This document shows, piece by piece, positions 55,553 to 64,000 of a DNA stretch of 64,000 nucleotides. The stretch spans positions 558,001 through 622,000 of the forward strand of contig NZ_WRPA01000001.1 in the NCBI RefSeq assembly GCF_009831655.1. Direction: 5' to 3'. A program made the translations under genes and the position numbers. This stretch comes from Shewanella insulae. Lineage in GTDB: Bacteria > Pseudomonadota > Gammaproteobacteria > Enterobacterales > Shewanellaceae. The notes beneath the pieces were generated by a model that worked only from the letters and a program-made list of their open reading frames with translations, was not told where the DNA came from and did no database searches. Numbering within the stretch: position 1 is the stretch's first letter; the number at the start of each line of letters is the position of its first letter.

Positions 55553-56884
55553 ATGACGACAAACACCATGACATCCACACAGATGCAGCGCCTCGATTGG
55601 CAGGCCCTCGATGACCAGGCAAGACGAGAGGCCCTGTCACGCTCGCCGCTGATTGGCGACGCCAACCTTGAGCAGCAGGTCAAAGATATTATCGACACAG
55701 TCGCCAGCCAGGGGGATGCCGCGCTAAGAGCCTTCTCTCGTCAATTCGACAGGGTCGAGCTCGATGCCCTGCGTCTGAGTGACCAGGCCGTCGAGGCCGC
55801 CAGCGCGCGAGTCGATGGCCAAATAAAGGCCGCCATCGAGCAGGCTAAGGCCAACATAGAGACCTTTCACCAGGCGCAGGCCTTCAAGGGGATCGATCTT
55901 GAGACCCAAGCCGGGGTGCGCTGCGAACTGCGAAGCGAGCCTATCGAAAAGGTCGGCCTCTATATTCCAGGCGGCAGCGCGCCGCTGATCTCCACCGTAC
56001 TCATGCTGGCCCAGCCCGCCAAGATAGCCGGTTGTCAGCAGCGAGTGTTGGTCAGTCCCCCGCCAATTAATGATGCCATCGTCTACGCCGCCAAGGCCTG
56101 TGGCATCACAGACATCTATCAGATAGGCGGCGCCCAGGCGATTGCCGCCCTGGCACTGGGCACTGAGTCAGTACCTGCGGTAGATAAGATCTTCGGCCCT
56201 GGCAATCGCTATGTCACCGAGGCCAAACGCTTAGTTGCTCAGGACAGCCGCTGCGTGGTGAGCATAGACATGCCCGCCGGCCCTTCTGAGGTATTGGTGA
56301 TCGCTGATAATAAGGCTAACCCCGATTTCATCGCCGCCGATCTCCTCTCCCAGGCAGAGCACGGGCCCGACTCTCAGGTGATGCTGGTCACCGACAGCCA
56401 AACCCTAGCAGACGCCGTTAATTTAAGCCTCGCCGAGCAGCTGGCAAAGCTGCCCAGAGCCGAGATAGCCACTCAGGCGCTGAGCGCCAGTCGCACCCTG
56501 ATGGTCGCCGATATGGATCAGGCCGCCGAGGTGTCTAACCGTTATGGCCCTGAGCACCTGATCATACAGACCCGCGCCCCCCGTGAAGTGCTGAGTAAAA
56601 TTCGCGCCACCGGCTCGGTCTTTCTCGGCGCCTATACGCCAGAGTCGGTAGGCGACTACGCCAGCGGCACCAACCACGTGCTGCCCACCTATGGCTATAG
56701 CCGCGCCGTCTCCAGCCTGTCGCTGGCAGACTTTAGCCGCCGCTTTACCGTGCAGGAACTCAGCGCAGAAGGGCTACAGGGACTGGGCGATTGTGTCATG
56801 ACCTTGGCCAGCGCCGAACAGCTCGATGCCCACAGAAATGCCGTCGCCGTGCGACTTGCCACGCTAACGGGCGAGGAGAAATAA
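55553..56884 (+). CDS. hisD: Histidinol dehydrogenase
   Basis: The 443-residue zinc enzyme contains [23 protein letters not shown], the signature [14 protein letters not shown] with the [14 protein letters not shown] segment, the zinc-ligand HGPDSQ segment and [12 protein letters not shown]. It oxidises histidinol to histidine in two NAD-dependent steps. It follows hisG by 4 bp. Confidence 0.97.
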   Translation: MTTNTMTSTQMQRLDWQALDDQARREALSRSPLIGDANLEQQVKDIIDTVASQGDAALRAFSRQFDRVELDALRLSDQAVEAASARVDGQIKAAIEQAKANIETFHQAQAFKGIDLETQAGVRCELRSEPIEKVGLYIPGGSAPLISTVLMLAQPAKIAGCQQRVLVSPPPINDAIVYAAKACGITDIYQIGGAQAIAALALGTESVPAVDKIFGPGNRYVTEAKRLVAQDSRCVVSIDMPAGPSEVLVIADNKANPDFIAADLLSQAEHGPDSQVMLVTDSQTLADAVNLSLAEQLAKLPRAEIATQALSASRTLMVADMDQAAEVSNRYGPEHLIIQTRAPREVLSKIRATGSVFLGAYTPESVGDYASGTNHVLPTYGYSRAVSSLSLADFSRRFTVQELSAEGLQGLGDCVMTLASAEQLDAHRNAVAVRLATLTGEEK

Positions 56885-56885
56885 G

Positions 56886-57971
56886 ATGAGTGTAGAAGCC
56901 AAGATGAGTGTTAACGCAGCATCGCTCGCCGAGCGTCTCGCTAGGCCCGAGCTCCTGACGCTTGAGCCCTATCAGTCGGCGCGCCGCATCGGCGGCGAGG
57001 GGCAGATTTGGATCAATGCCAACGAGTCGCCCTTTAACAACAGTGAGTTAGAAGGGTTAAACCGCTATCCTGAGTGTCAGCCACCCGAGCTTATCCAGCG
57101 CTATGCCGACTATGCCGGGCTGTCGAGCCGACAGGTACTCACCAGCCGCGGCGCCGATGAGGCCATCGAGTTATTGATCCGCACCTTCTGTATCCCGGGC
57201 CGCGATAGCATCGCCTGCTTCGGCCCAACCTACGGCATGTACGCCATCAGTGCTAAGACCTTCAATGTGGGCGTCAAGGCGCTGCGTTTAAACAGTGAGT
57301 ATCAGCTGCCACAAGAACTTTGCAGTCAGGTGGGTAATGCCAAGCTGGTGTTTATCTGCAACCCCAACAACCCGACCGGCACAGTGATCGCCCCGGACGC
57401 CATCGAGGCGGTGATCCGCAGCCTGCCCGATACCTTGGTAGTAGTGGATGAAGCCTATATCGAATTTTGCCCTGACTACAGCGTGGCAAGCCTGCTGGAC
57501 AAGTACGACAACCTGGTGGTGCTACGTACCCTGTCCAAGGCCTTCGCCCTGGCTGGTGCCCGCTGTGGTTTCATGCTGGCAAACCCTGGGATAATAGAGA
57601 TGGTGATGCGGGTGATCGCCCCCTATCCCGTGCCGCTGCCAGTGGCTAAGCTGGCTATAGAAGCCTTAAGTGCAGAGGGAATTGAGCGGATGCAGACCCA
57701 GGTTACCCAGCTCAAGGCCAATGGCCAACGACTCGCAGATGCCTTAAGGGCTTTGGGTGCCAGGGTACTGCCCGCCTATGGCAACTTCGTGCTGGCCTAC
57801 TTTGGTAAAGCTAATGAAATCCCGGTAAGCGAGATGCAAGCTAAATTAAAGCAGGCTGGTGTGGTCGCCAGGGCCTACAAAGATCCTACCCTTGCCGATG
57901 CCATACGTTTCAGCTTTACCTGTGATGAGCAGACAGATGCCCTACTCTCGCTGTTCAGCCAAAGAGCCTAA
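56886..57971 (+). CDS. hisC: Histidinol-phosphate aminotransferase
   Basis: The 361-residue PLP-dependent class II aminotransferase has NANESPFNN at the start, FICNPNNPTGTV, VVDEAYIEF and the PLP lysine in TLSKAFALAGARCGF. It converts imidazole-acetol phosphate to histidinol phosphate. It begins 1 bp after hisD. Confidence 0.97.
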   Translation: MSVEAKMSVNAASLAERLARPELLTLEPYQSARRIGGEGQIWINANESPFNNSELEGLNRYPECQPPELIQRYADYAGLSSRQVLTSRGADEAIELLIRTFCIPGRDSIACFGPTYGMYAISAKTFNVGVKALRLNSEYQLPQELCSQVGNAKLVFICNPNNPTGTVIAPDAIEAVIRSLPDTLVVVDEAYIEFCPDYSVASLLDKYDNLVVLRTLSKAFALAGARCGFMLANPGIIEMVMRVIAPYPVPLPVAKLAIEALSAEGIERMQTQVTQLKANGQRLADALRALGARVLPAYGNFVLAYFGKANEIPVSEMQAKLKQAGVVARAYKDPTLADAIRFSFTCDEQTDALLSLFSQRA

Positions 57972-58030
57972 CCAGACATACGACTCAATTAAAACAAAAT
58001 TCAAGATAGAAACAGATTTAAGGTAGAAGC

Positions 58031-59101
58031 ATGATGAAACAGAAAATCCTCTTTATCGACCGCGATGGCACACTGATCGAGGAGCCCGTCACCGACAAGC
58101 AGGTCGATAGCCTGGCCAAGCTGGTGTTCGAACCTCAAGTGATCCCGGCGCTGCTCAAACTGCAGGGCGCCGGCTACCGCCTGGTGATGGTCAGTAACCA
58201 AGATGGCCTGGGCACTCCCTCCTTCCCCAAGGATGACTTCGATGCGCCGCAAGATATGATGATGCAGATCTTCAACAGCCAGGGCGTCAAGTTTGATGAG
58301 GTGCTTATCTGCCCTCACTTTGACGATGAAAACTGTAGCTGCCGCAAGCCTAAGCTCGGCCTGGTTAAGGCCTATCTCACCGAGGGGCGAGTGGACTTTA
58401 CCCAGTCGGCGGTGATTGGCGACAGGGCAACCGATCTGGGCCTGGCCGAAACCATGGGCATTGCGGGTATACAGTACAATCGCGATAGCATGAACTGGGA
58501 CGCCATCGCCGAGCAGCTCCTTGGGGGGAATCGCGTGGCGACCGTGGTGCGCACCACCAAGGAAACCGACATCAAGGTCACTGTCGATCTCGACTGTCAG
58601 CAGAAGAGCAGTATCGATACCGGCATCGGTTTCTTCGACCACATGCTGGACCAGATCGCCACCCACGGTAATTTCAGGCTGGATGTGAACGTCGATGGCG
58701 ATCTTGAGATCGACGATCACCACAGCGTCGAAGACACGGCGCTGGCCATAGGTGATGCCCTTAGACAGGCTCTTGGGGATAAACGTGGCATCGCCCGTTT
58801 CGGCTTTAGCATCCCCATGGATGAAGCCAGTGCCAGCTGCCTGCTGGACCTGTCCGGGCGTCCCTTTATCAAGTTTGAGGGGCAGTTCGAGCGTGAGATG
58901 GTGGGCGAGATGGCCACCGAGATGGTGCCCCACTTCTTCCGCTCTCTCGCCGATGGCCTGCGCTGCACCCTGCACCTCTCTACCCAGGGCGATAACGATC
59001 ATCACAAGGTCGAGAGCCTGTTTAAGGTCTTCGGCCGCACCCTGCGCCAGGCGGTGAAGGTTGAGGGTGACGCCCTACCATCGAGCAAGGGGGTGCTATG
59101 A
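58031..59101 (+). CDS. hisB: Bifunctional histidinol-phosphatase / imidazoleglycerol-phosphate dehydratase
   Basis: The 356-residue fusion has an N-terminal HAD phosphatase (FIDRDGTL with Asp10/Asp12, and zinc Cys/His cluster [14 protein letters not shown]) and a C-terminal IGPD domain ([42 protein letters not shown]). This fusion is typical of enteric-type his operons. The 59-bp gap after hisC is the largest in the operon. The end overlaps hisH (ATGA). Confidence 0.97.
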   Translation: MMKQKILFIDRDGTLIEEPVTDKQVDSLAKLVFEPQVIPALLKLQGAGYRLVMVSNQDGLGTPSFPKDDFDAPQDMMMQIFNSQGVKFDEVLICPHFDDENCSCRKPKLGLVKAYLTEGRVDFTQSAVIGDRATDLGLAETMGIAGIQYNRDSMNWDAIAEQLLGGNRVATVVRTTKETDIKVTVDLDCQQKSSIDTGIGFFDHMLDQIATHGNFRLDVNVDGDLEIDDHHSVEDTALAIGDALRQALGDKRGIARFGFSIPMDEASASCLLDLSGRPFIKFEGQFEREMVGEMATEMVPHFFRSLADGLRCTLHLSTQGDNDHHKVESLFKVFGRTLRQAVKVEGDALPSSKGVL

Positions 59102-59757
59102 GCCAATCCGATACCATCATCATAGATACCGGCTGCGCCAACTTAAGCTCTGTGCGTTATGCCTTCGAGCGGATCGGCGCCGACGTCGAGGTGAGCGACG
59201 ATATCGACAAGATAAAAGCGGCCACCCGCGTAGTGCTCCCGGGCGTCGGTACCGCCAGGGCCGCCATGCAGGCGCTTAAGGATAAGGCCCTTATCGACAC
59301 CATATCTAGCCTGACCCAGCCAGTGCTCGGCGTGTGTCTGGGCATGCAGATGCTAACCAGGGCCTCACAGGAGCGCGGTGATAAGCAGCGTGACTGTGAG
59401 TGTCTGGGGCTGATCGACACCAATATCGAGCGGCTCGATTCAAAGGGGCTTCCCCTGCCCCATATGGGCTGGAATCAGATAAGCCCAGGCGATCACCCAC
59501 TGTTCGCCGGGGTTGCCGAGGGTAGCTATGTCTATTTCGTTCACAGCTACCGGGCGCCGCTGGGCGACTTCACCATCGCCAAGTGCGAATATGGCGAGGG
59601 CTTTAGCGCCGCCATCGCCAAAGATAATTTCATGGGGGTGCAGTTCCACCCGGAAAAAAGCGCCGCGGTGGGCGCCACAATATTAAGAAACTTTATGAAA
59701 ATGAATGCCGGTAGCTTTACAGGTAACCACAAATCCATGAAGGAGAACACCCTATGA
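59098..59757 (+). CDS. hisH: Imidazole glycerol phosphate synthase, glutaminase subunit
   Basis: The 219-residue class I glutamine amidotransferase has the nucleophile Cys in GVCLGMQML and the His/Glu pair in QFHPEKS. It supplies ammonia to HisF. Overlaps with hisB and hisA (both 4 bp) indicate coupled translation. The C-terminal tail after the FMKMN helix is about 15 residues longer than usual. Confidence 0.97.
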   Translation: MSQSDTIIIDTGCANLSSVRYAFERIGADVEVSDDIDKIKAATRVVLPGVGTARAAMQALKDKALIDTISSLTQPVLGVCLGMQMLTRASQERGDKQRDCECLGLIDTNIERLDSKGLPLPHMGWNQISPGDHPLFAGVAEGSYVYFVHSYRAPLGDFTIAKCEYGEGFSAAIAKDNFMGVQFHPEKSAAVGATILRNFMKMNAGSFTGNHKSMKENTL

Positions 59758-60491
59758 TCATCCCAGCGATCGATCTCATCGAGGGACAAGTGGTGCGTCT
59801 CTATCAGGGCGATTATGCCCAACAGACCACCTTCGACTTGAGCCCTCTCGAGCAGCTTAAGGCCTATCAGGCACAGGGCGCCACCTGGCTGCATATCGTG
59901 GATCTCACCGGCGCCAAGGACCCAGACAGACGCCAGACCCGACTCATAGGCACATTGGTAGAGAACCTCCAGGCCAATATTCAGGTCGGCGGCGGCATTC
60001 GCAGCGAGGCCCAGGTCAAGGAGCTGTTAGACCTCGGCGTTAAGCGGGTGGTGATAGGCTCCCTCGCCGTCAAACAGCCGCAACTGGTGCAATCCTGGCT
60101 CGAGACCTACGGCAGCGACACCATCTGCCTGGCGCTGGATGTGAACATCAATGAGGCGGGCGAGAAAATAGTCGCCGTGTCGGGCTGGCAGAGTGGCGGC
60201 GGCAAGACGCTGGAATCTCTGGTCGCCACCTTTGCCCCCTATGGGCTCAAGCACGCCCTGGTCACAGACATCAGCCGCGACGGCACACTGCAAGGCAGTA
60301 ATACCCAACTTTATCAGGAGATTGCAGAGCATTATCCCGATATTCAGTGGCAGGCCTCGGGCGGCATCGCCACCCTGGAAGATGTGAGCGCCGTGCGTGA
60401 TAGTGGCGCCAGCGGCATCATCATAGGCAAGGCCCTGCTCATCAATAACTTTAACGTGAAGGAGGCTATCGCATGCTGGCCAAACGCATAG
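59754..60491 (+). CDS. hisA: ProFAR isomerase
   Basis: The 245-residue (beta/alpha)8 barrel has [18 protein letters not shown] at the start with the catalytic Asp8, [10 protein letters not shown], and the second catalytic Asp in [13 protein letters not shown]. It isomerises ProFAR to PRFAR. It overlaps hisF by 19 bp. Confidence 0.97.
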   Translation: MIIPAIDLIEGQVVRLYQGDYAQQTTFDLSPLEQLKAYQAQGATWLHIVDLTGAKDPDRRQTRLIGTLVENLQANIQVGGGIRSEAQVKELLDLGVKRVVIGSLAVKQPQLVQSWLETYGSDTICLALDVNINEAGEKIVAVSGWQSGGGKTLESLVATFAPYGLKHALVTDISRDGTLQGSNTQLYQEIAEHYPDIQWQASGGIATLEDVSAVRDSGASGIIIGKALLINNFNVKEAIACWPNA

Positions 60492-61246
60492 TCCCTTGTC
60501 TGGATGTCCGCGACGGTAAGGTGGTCAAGGGGGTTCAGTTTCGTAACCATGAGATCGTCGGTGACATAGTGCCCCTTGCCGCCCGTTACGCCTTGGATGG
60601 CGCCGACGAGCTAGTATTTTACGACATCACCGCCAGCGCCCACGACAGAGTGGTGGACAAGAGCTGGGTTAGCCGAGTCGCAGAGCAGATAGACATCCCC
60701 TTCTGCGTCGCCGGCGGCATCAAGAGTATCGACCAGGCACGGGAAAAACTGGCCTTTGGCGCCGATAAGATCTCGATAAACTCGCCGGCCCTTAGCGATC
60801 CCAGCCTGATCGACCGCCTGCAGGATGAATTCGGCCGCCAGTGTATCGCGATAGGTATCGACTCCTATTATGACGCAGACACCAACAGCTATAAGGTGAA
60901 GCAATTTACCGGTGACGAGGCCGCCACCAAGGATACCCAGTGGTACACCCAAGACTGGGTAGAAGAAGTGCAGAGACGAGGTTGCGGCGAGATAGTGCTG
61001 AACGTGATGAACCAAGATGGCGTTCGCCAAGGCTATGACATCAAGCAACTGGCCATGGTACGTGCCATCTGCGACGTGCCGCTGATCGCCTCCGGCGGCG
61101 CCGGCACCATGGAACACTTCCTCGAGGTGTTTACCCAGGCGGGTGTAGATGCAGCCCTCGCCGCCAGCGTCTTTCACAAAGGGATCATAGAGATTGAGGC
61201 GCTTAAGCGATACCTGCTCGACAACGGCGTACAGATGCGCCTGTAA
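60473..61246 (+). CDS. hisF: Imidazole glycerol phosphate synthase, cyclase subunit
   Basis: The 257-residue (beta/alpha)8 barrel has [18 protein letters not shown] with catalytic Asp11, [10 protein letters not shown], and the Asp in [14 protein letters not shown]. It forms the HisHF complex making imidazole glycerol phosphate and AICAR. Its ribosome binding site (AAGGAGG) lies inside the end of hisA. Confidence 0.97.
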   Translation: MLAKRIVPCLDVRDGKVVKGVQFRNHEIVGDIVPLAARYALDGADELVFYDITASAHDRVVDKSWVSRVAEQIDIPFCVAGGIKSIDQAREKLAFGADKISINSPALSDPSLIDRLQDEFGRQCIAIGIDSYYDADTNSYKVKQFTGDEAATKDTQWYTQDWVEEVQRRGCGEIVLNVMNQDGVRQGYDIKQLAMVRAICDVPLIASGGAGTMEHFLEVFTQAGVDAALAASVFHKGIIEIEALKRYLLDNGVQMRL

Positions 61247-61274
61247 CCGGCCCAAATATGTTCAAGGAATAAAG

Positions 61275-61895
61275 ATGAAAAACCTAGAAGATTTTAACAA
61301 CTTAGATTGGGACAAACAGCAGGGATTGCTACCCGCCGTGGTCCAGAACCACCTCACGGGTAAGGTGTTGATGCTGGGCTATATGAACCAAGAGGCGCTG
61401 GCCCAGACCCTGGCAAGCGGCAAGGTCACCTTCTTCAGTCGCAGCAAGCAACGCCTGTGGACCAAGGGCGAAACCTCGGGCAACACCCTAGATCTTATTG
61501 CCATCGACAGCGACTGTGACAACGACAGCCTGCTGGTGCAGGTGATCCCCAATGGTCCCACCTGCCACCTGGAACGAGAAAGCTGCTGGCCCGACGGCGA
61601 GGCGCATCCCTTTATCGACAACCTGGCCAATCTTATCGCCTCGCGTAAGGGACAAGATGCCAAGAGCAGCTACACGGCGCACCTGTTCGAGCGCGGCACC
61701 AAACGGATCGCCCAGAAGGTGGGCGAAGAAGGACTGGAAACCGCCCTGGCGGCCGCCACCCATGACAAGGAGGAGCTGATCAACGAGGCCTCAGATCTCA
61801 TCTATCACCTACTGGTACTACTTGAAGATCAAGACCTTAGCCTAGAGGATGTCACCGCCAACCTGTTAGCGCGTCACAGCGCTGCCAGTAAATAG
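61275..61895 (+). CDS. hisI: Bifunctional phosphoribosyl-AMP cyclohydrolase / phosphoribosyl-ATP pyrophosphatase
   Basis: ATG 61275 (AAGGAATAAAG upstream) gives 206 residues. The N-terminal HisI domain has [21 protein letters not shown] and the zinc cysteines of [10 protein letters not shown] and GPTCH. The C-terminal HisE MazG-like domain has [13 protein letters not shown] and [16 protein letters not shown]. It is the last gene of the complete his operon. An alternative upstream start at 61194 would overlap hisF and is unlikely. Confidence 0.96.
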   Translation: MKNLEDFNNLDWDKQQGLLPAVVQNHLTGKVLMLGYMNQEALAQTLASGKVTFFSRSKQRLWTKGETSGNTLDLIAIDSDCDNDSLLVQVIPNGPTCHLERESCWPDGEAHPFIDNLANLIASRKGQDAKSSYTAHLFERGTKRIAQKVGEEGLETALAAATHDKEELINEASDLIYHLLVLLEDQDLSLEDVTANLLARHSAASK

Positions 61896-61923
61896 GCCAG
61901 GGCTAAAGTTAGCCCTACCATTA

Positions 61924-61957
61924 AGGGCGTCCGGGAAAAGCGGGCGCCCTGTTTCAT
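61924..61957 (+). terminator. Probable terminator of the his operon
   Basis: AGGGCG (61924-61929) pairs with CGCCCT (61945-61950), flanking an internal CCGGG region, and a T-rich tail follows. It is of moderate quality. Confidence 0.5.
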
Positions 61958-62061
61958 CTTTCCATGTCGGTACATGGCCTTACCCCTCTAACCTCCCCTG
62001 CTTTTGACCTTCTAGGCGACTAAATCCACGCCACTATTGCAAAATCAAACTTTGCCACATA

Positions 62062-62088
62062 ATATACATTCATATACATATGAATACA
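62062..62088 (+). promoter_or_regulatory. Direct-repeat motif upstream of the diguanylate cyclase gene
   Basis: ATATACAT-N4-ATACAT-N2-GAATACA occurs here and, with identical spacing, at 63646-63672 upstream of the response regulator. The half-sites recur every about 10 bp, the pattern bound by OmpR-family regulators. Part of it is also an 18-bp palindrome (62068-62085). Confidence 0.5.
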
Positions 62089-62183
62089 CAATGTAACAGA
62101 TAGCCGCAAAACAAGCATATTCGCTACAAGACCACAGATGAAATACCCGTTGGTGAAAGCGTTTAAATAAGAGGTATCCGGTT

Positions 62184-63386
62184 ATGGTTAGGCGTTCTCG
62201 ACAGCTTACACTCAATACAGCTAAATGCGTTGCCTGTAGCTTAATGCTACTCCTCTCTAGCCAAGTCGCGGCGAGTACTAGCCTGGCTCAGCCTCAATCT
62301 ATGCTTATGCCTCACGCACTCATGCCTAATGCATTCATAGCTAGTGCGTTGGCCGCCCCCTATAGCATGGTCGCCACCGCAAGCCCCAAACTTGAGCTGA
62401 ATGGCAGACAATTCCAGTTTGCCCCGGCGCAATCGAGTATGGCTTCCGCAGGCCACTCCCCCAATTCCCGAGCCGCAGCATCACCTCTGCACGTCCCTAG
62501 CCGCCCACCCGGCATTGCCTCCTCATGGCTAGTTGAGCTTAAAGCCCATTATCCGAATCTGCTACTTCACTATCTCGCGCCGCTAATTGCCATCGCCTTC
62601 GTGATGCAGCGGGTCTACAGACAGGCCAGTACCCTGTCCAGGACACGACTTGAGCAAGCGATCGATGAACGCACTCAGGCGCTGCAACTTGAAAACCTGC
62701 GCCTACAGGAGATGAGTCACAGAGATCCCCTGACTGGCCTGAAGAATCGCCGCTTCGTCGAAGAGATGATCGCCCAGGACTTGAATCGGGTCGACCGCTG
62801 CTACGACGGCTTGCTGCTAAGAAACGAACAGGCGCCGAGCAAAGCCGATCTGTTGGCGCTCATCATAGATATCGATCACTTTAAGCCCATTAATGACACC
62901 TATGGCCATCTGGCCGGCGATCGTGTGCTGAGCCAAGTGGGTCAGCAACTGACTACACTGTTTCGCAACTATGATTATGTGGTGAGGTGGGGCGGTGAAG
63001 AATTTCTTGTGGTGGCGCGCTTTGTCGATCGCCAAGAGATAAACCAGCTCGCGGAAAAAGTCCGCCACGCCATCGAATCGATGGAGATCGAGCTAGACGC
63101 TAAGCGCACCATAAAGATCACCGCCTCGGTCGGCGCCGCCCCCTACCCCTTCTCGACCGCACAGGCGGATATGATTAGCTGGGAGCAGGTGGTTCATCTT
63201 GCCGACATGGCGCTGTACCAGGCTAAGACGAGTTCGCGCAATACCTGGTTTAGCTATATGGGGAGTGACCAGCTGCCTATCCCGGATGATCCACAGTTGG
63301 ATCACACCGAGATCCATCGAATCGCTAAGGTTTCCTCAAAGCCTTTGTCCAGGCAGAGTCTTGATCTCAGGAGGGCCTCTCTCTAA
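62184..63386 (+). CDS. Membrane-bound diguanylate cyclase (GGDEF domain)
   Basis: The 400-residue protein has an N-terminal hydrophobic segment (about 14-31, possible signal anchor), a poorly conserved stretch of about 95 residues, a transmembrane helix (about 125-143) and a coiled-coil linker (about 148-178). A complete GGDEF domain follows: DPLTGLKNRRF at 181-191, IDIDHFKPINDTYGHLAGD, and active-site GGEEF at 270-274. The I-site RxxD (Arg261-Asp264) lies five residues before it, so product inhibition is likely. It should make cyclic-di-GMP. The short N-terminal region has no recognisable sensor fold. It shares a promoter motif with the response regulator that follows. Confidence 0.9.
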   Translation: MVRRSRQLTLNTAKCVACSLMLLLSSQVAASTSLAQPQSMLMPHALMPNAFIASALAAPYSMVATASPKLELNGRQFQFAPAQSSMASAGHSPNSRAAASPLHVPSRPPGIASSWLVELKAHYPNLLLHYLAPLIAIAFVMQRVYRQASTLSRTRLEQAIDERTQALQLENLRLQEMSHRDPLTGLKNRRFVEEMIAQDLNRVDRCYDGLLLRNEQAPSKADLLALIIDIDHFKPINDTYGHLAGDRVLSQVGQQLTTLFRNYDYVVRWGGEEFLVVARFVDRQEINQLAEKVRHAIESMEIELDAKRTIKITASVGAAPYPFSTAQADMISWEQVVHLADMALYQAKTSSRNTWFSYMGSDQLPIPDDPQLDHTEIHRIAKVSSKPLSRQSLDLRRASL

Positions 63387-63734
63387 GTAAATCTACTAGC
63401 AAAGGCTTACCAAGCCGATTTCGCTAGTGCTAGGTGCTAGGTTCCAGGTTTAAGGCAGGGAAGCCTTAACTTTTTTATAGCCCCCATAGATGAAAATCCG
63501 TCTAAATACGTCGCTAACTTATGCCGCTGGCGAGGTTTCTGGCTAATTTTCGAAAATAAGCTTCTAAAATAAGCTTCTAAAATAGGCTCATTGGCCTCTT
63601 GGTGTGCCAGAATTTGTGCTAACTGTTGCTTTCACAACAAGTTTTATATACATAAACATACATTAGAATACAAAAGTGTTATATAATATCTCGCAATAAA
63701 GCTTTTACAGTATTGCAACTTCCAGAGGGATATC
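63387..63734. other. Intergenic region with 13-bp repeats and the response regulator promoter
   Basis: It contains a triplicated 13-bp unit (AAAATAAGCTTCT at 63553-63565 and 63566-63578, partial at 63579-63588), then the AT-rich promoter of the next gene. No gene was seen. Confidence 0.6.
63646..63687 (+). promoter_or_regulatory. Response regulator promoter: direct-repeat motif plus TATAAT
   Basis: The same ATATACAT-N4-ATACAT-N2-GAATACA motif (63646-63672) as upstream of the cyclase ends 9 bp before a perfect TATAAT -10 (63682-63687). There is no clear -35, which fits activator-dependent transcription. Confidence 0.55.
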
Positions 63735-64000
63735 GTGAAGGATAATAATTGGATACTCATTGTCGATGATGATGCCGATCTGGCAAACCTGGTCGCCGAT
63801 TTTCTCGAGATGAATGGCTACAAGACCAAGATAGAACATAACGGTGCCAAGGCGGTCGAGTGCATCATTAGCGAGCAACCCATGCTGGTTATCTTAGATG
63901 TGATGCTGCCCGATATGGATGGTTTATCCATCTGCCGCGCGGTCCGTCATGGCCATCCCGGGATCGAGGGGACCTACAACGGCCCTATCCTCATGCTGAC
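63735..64000 (+). CDS. OmpR-type response regulator, N-terminal part (runs off the window)
   Basis: From GTG 63735 (AGAGGGA upstream) 88 residues are visible: WILIVDDDADLANLVADFLE with the acidic pair Asp11/Asp12, the phosphoacceptor Asp55 in VILDVMLPDMDG, and the start of the Thr segment ILMLT. The sequence pattern matches the receiver of OmpR/PhoB-family regulators, but the output domain is outside the window. The promoter motif shared with the upstream cyclase suggests that it controls both genes. Confidence 0.85.
   Translation, partial: MKDNNWILIVDDDADLANLVADFLEMNGYKTKIEHNGAKAVECIISEQPMLVILDVMLPDMDGLSICRAVRHGHPGIEGTYNGPILML

Overview
The window looks like a chromosomal segment of a Shewanella-type marine gammaproteobacterium. 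The evidence is gene order and protein character: fadR next to nhaB and dsbB; a ycgN / lytic transglycosylase / ycgL / minCDE / rnd / fadD block; a his operon with a histidine-rich leader peptide; tamA-tamB; ydbH-ynbE-ydbL; and an ExeM-type extracellular nuclease. No rRNA, tRNA or CRISPR array was seen. Most genes are housekeeping, of moderate GC, closely packed and separated by clear intrinsic terminators.

Layout. 1-9.5 kb: the 3' end of ggt, an Aer-like redox chemoreceptor behind an FNR-type site, a secreted M20 peptidase, a lipoprotein M3 oligopeptidase, a CpdB-type nucleotidase behind a Pho-box promoter, and a DUF938 methyltransferase. 9.6-18.3 kb: an acyl-CoA dehydrogenase, YeaD mutarotase, the ydbH-ynbE-ydbL envelope operon and UspE. 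18.5-28.7 kb: ExeM nuclease, a periplasmic isoaspartyl peptidase/asparaginase and tamAB. 28.7-32 kb: fadR, nhaB, dsbB. 38.7-54.2 kb: ycgN, a lytic transglycosylase homologue that appears to lack its catalytic Glu, ycgL, minCDE, rnd, fadD, several hydrolase, methyltransferase and membrane-protease genes, tsaB, an EamA transporter, ndh and yoaA. 54.4-61.9 kb: the complete hisL-hisGDCBHAF-hisIE operon. 62-64 kb: a diguanylate cyclase and the start of an OmpR-type response regulator.

The accessory part is 32.1-38.75 kb. A strikingly AT-rich four-gene minus-strand operon (37.6 to 32.86 kb) sits against a truncated IS110-family transposase and is bracketed by copies of a short repeat. It encodes a 64-residue Cys-rich peptide, two different ThiF/MoeB/MccB-like E1 adenylating enzymes that each carry an N-terminal region resembling a RiPP recognition element, and a UvrA-like ABC ATPase without the UvrB-binding region. 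A perfect CRP site lies exactly 41.5 bp upstream of the start site inferred from a TATAAC -10. A small intrinsic terminator separates the peptide gene from the enzymes. This plan (CRP-driven precursor, attenuating hairpin, E1-type modifying enzyme, self-protection) recalls the microcin C7 operon, but the parts are different. I propose it as an undescribed class of ribosomally made, post-translationally modified peptide (RiPP) system.

Other leads: a 27-bp motif shared by the diguanylate cyclase and response regulator promoters, made of three half-sites spaced about 10 bp; a 28-bp tandem duplication that rewrote the C-terminus of the EamA transporter; and a perfect 20-bp palindrome in front of fadD.
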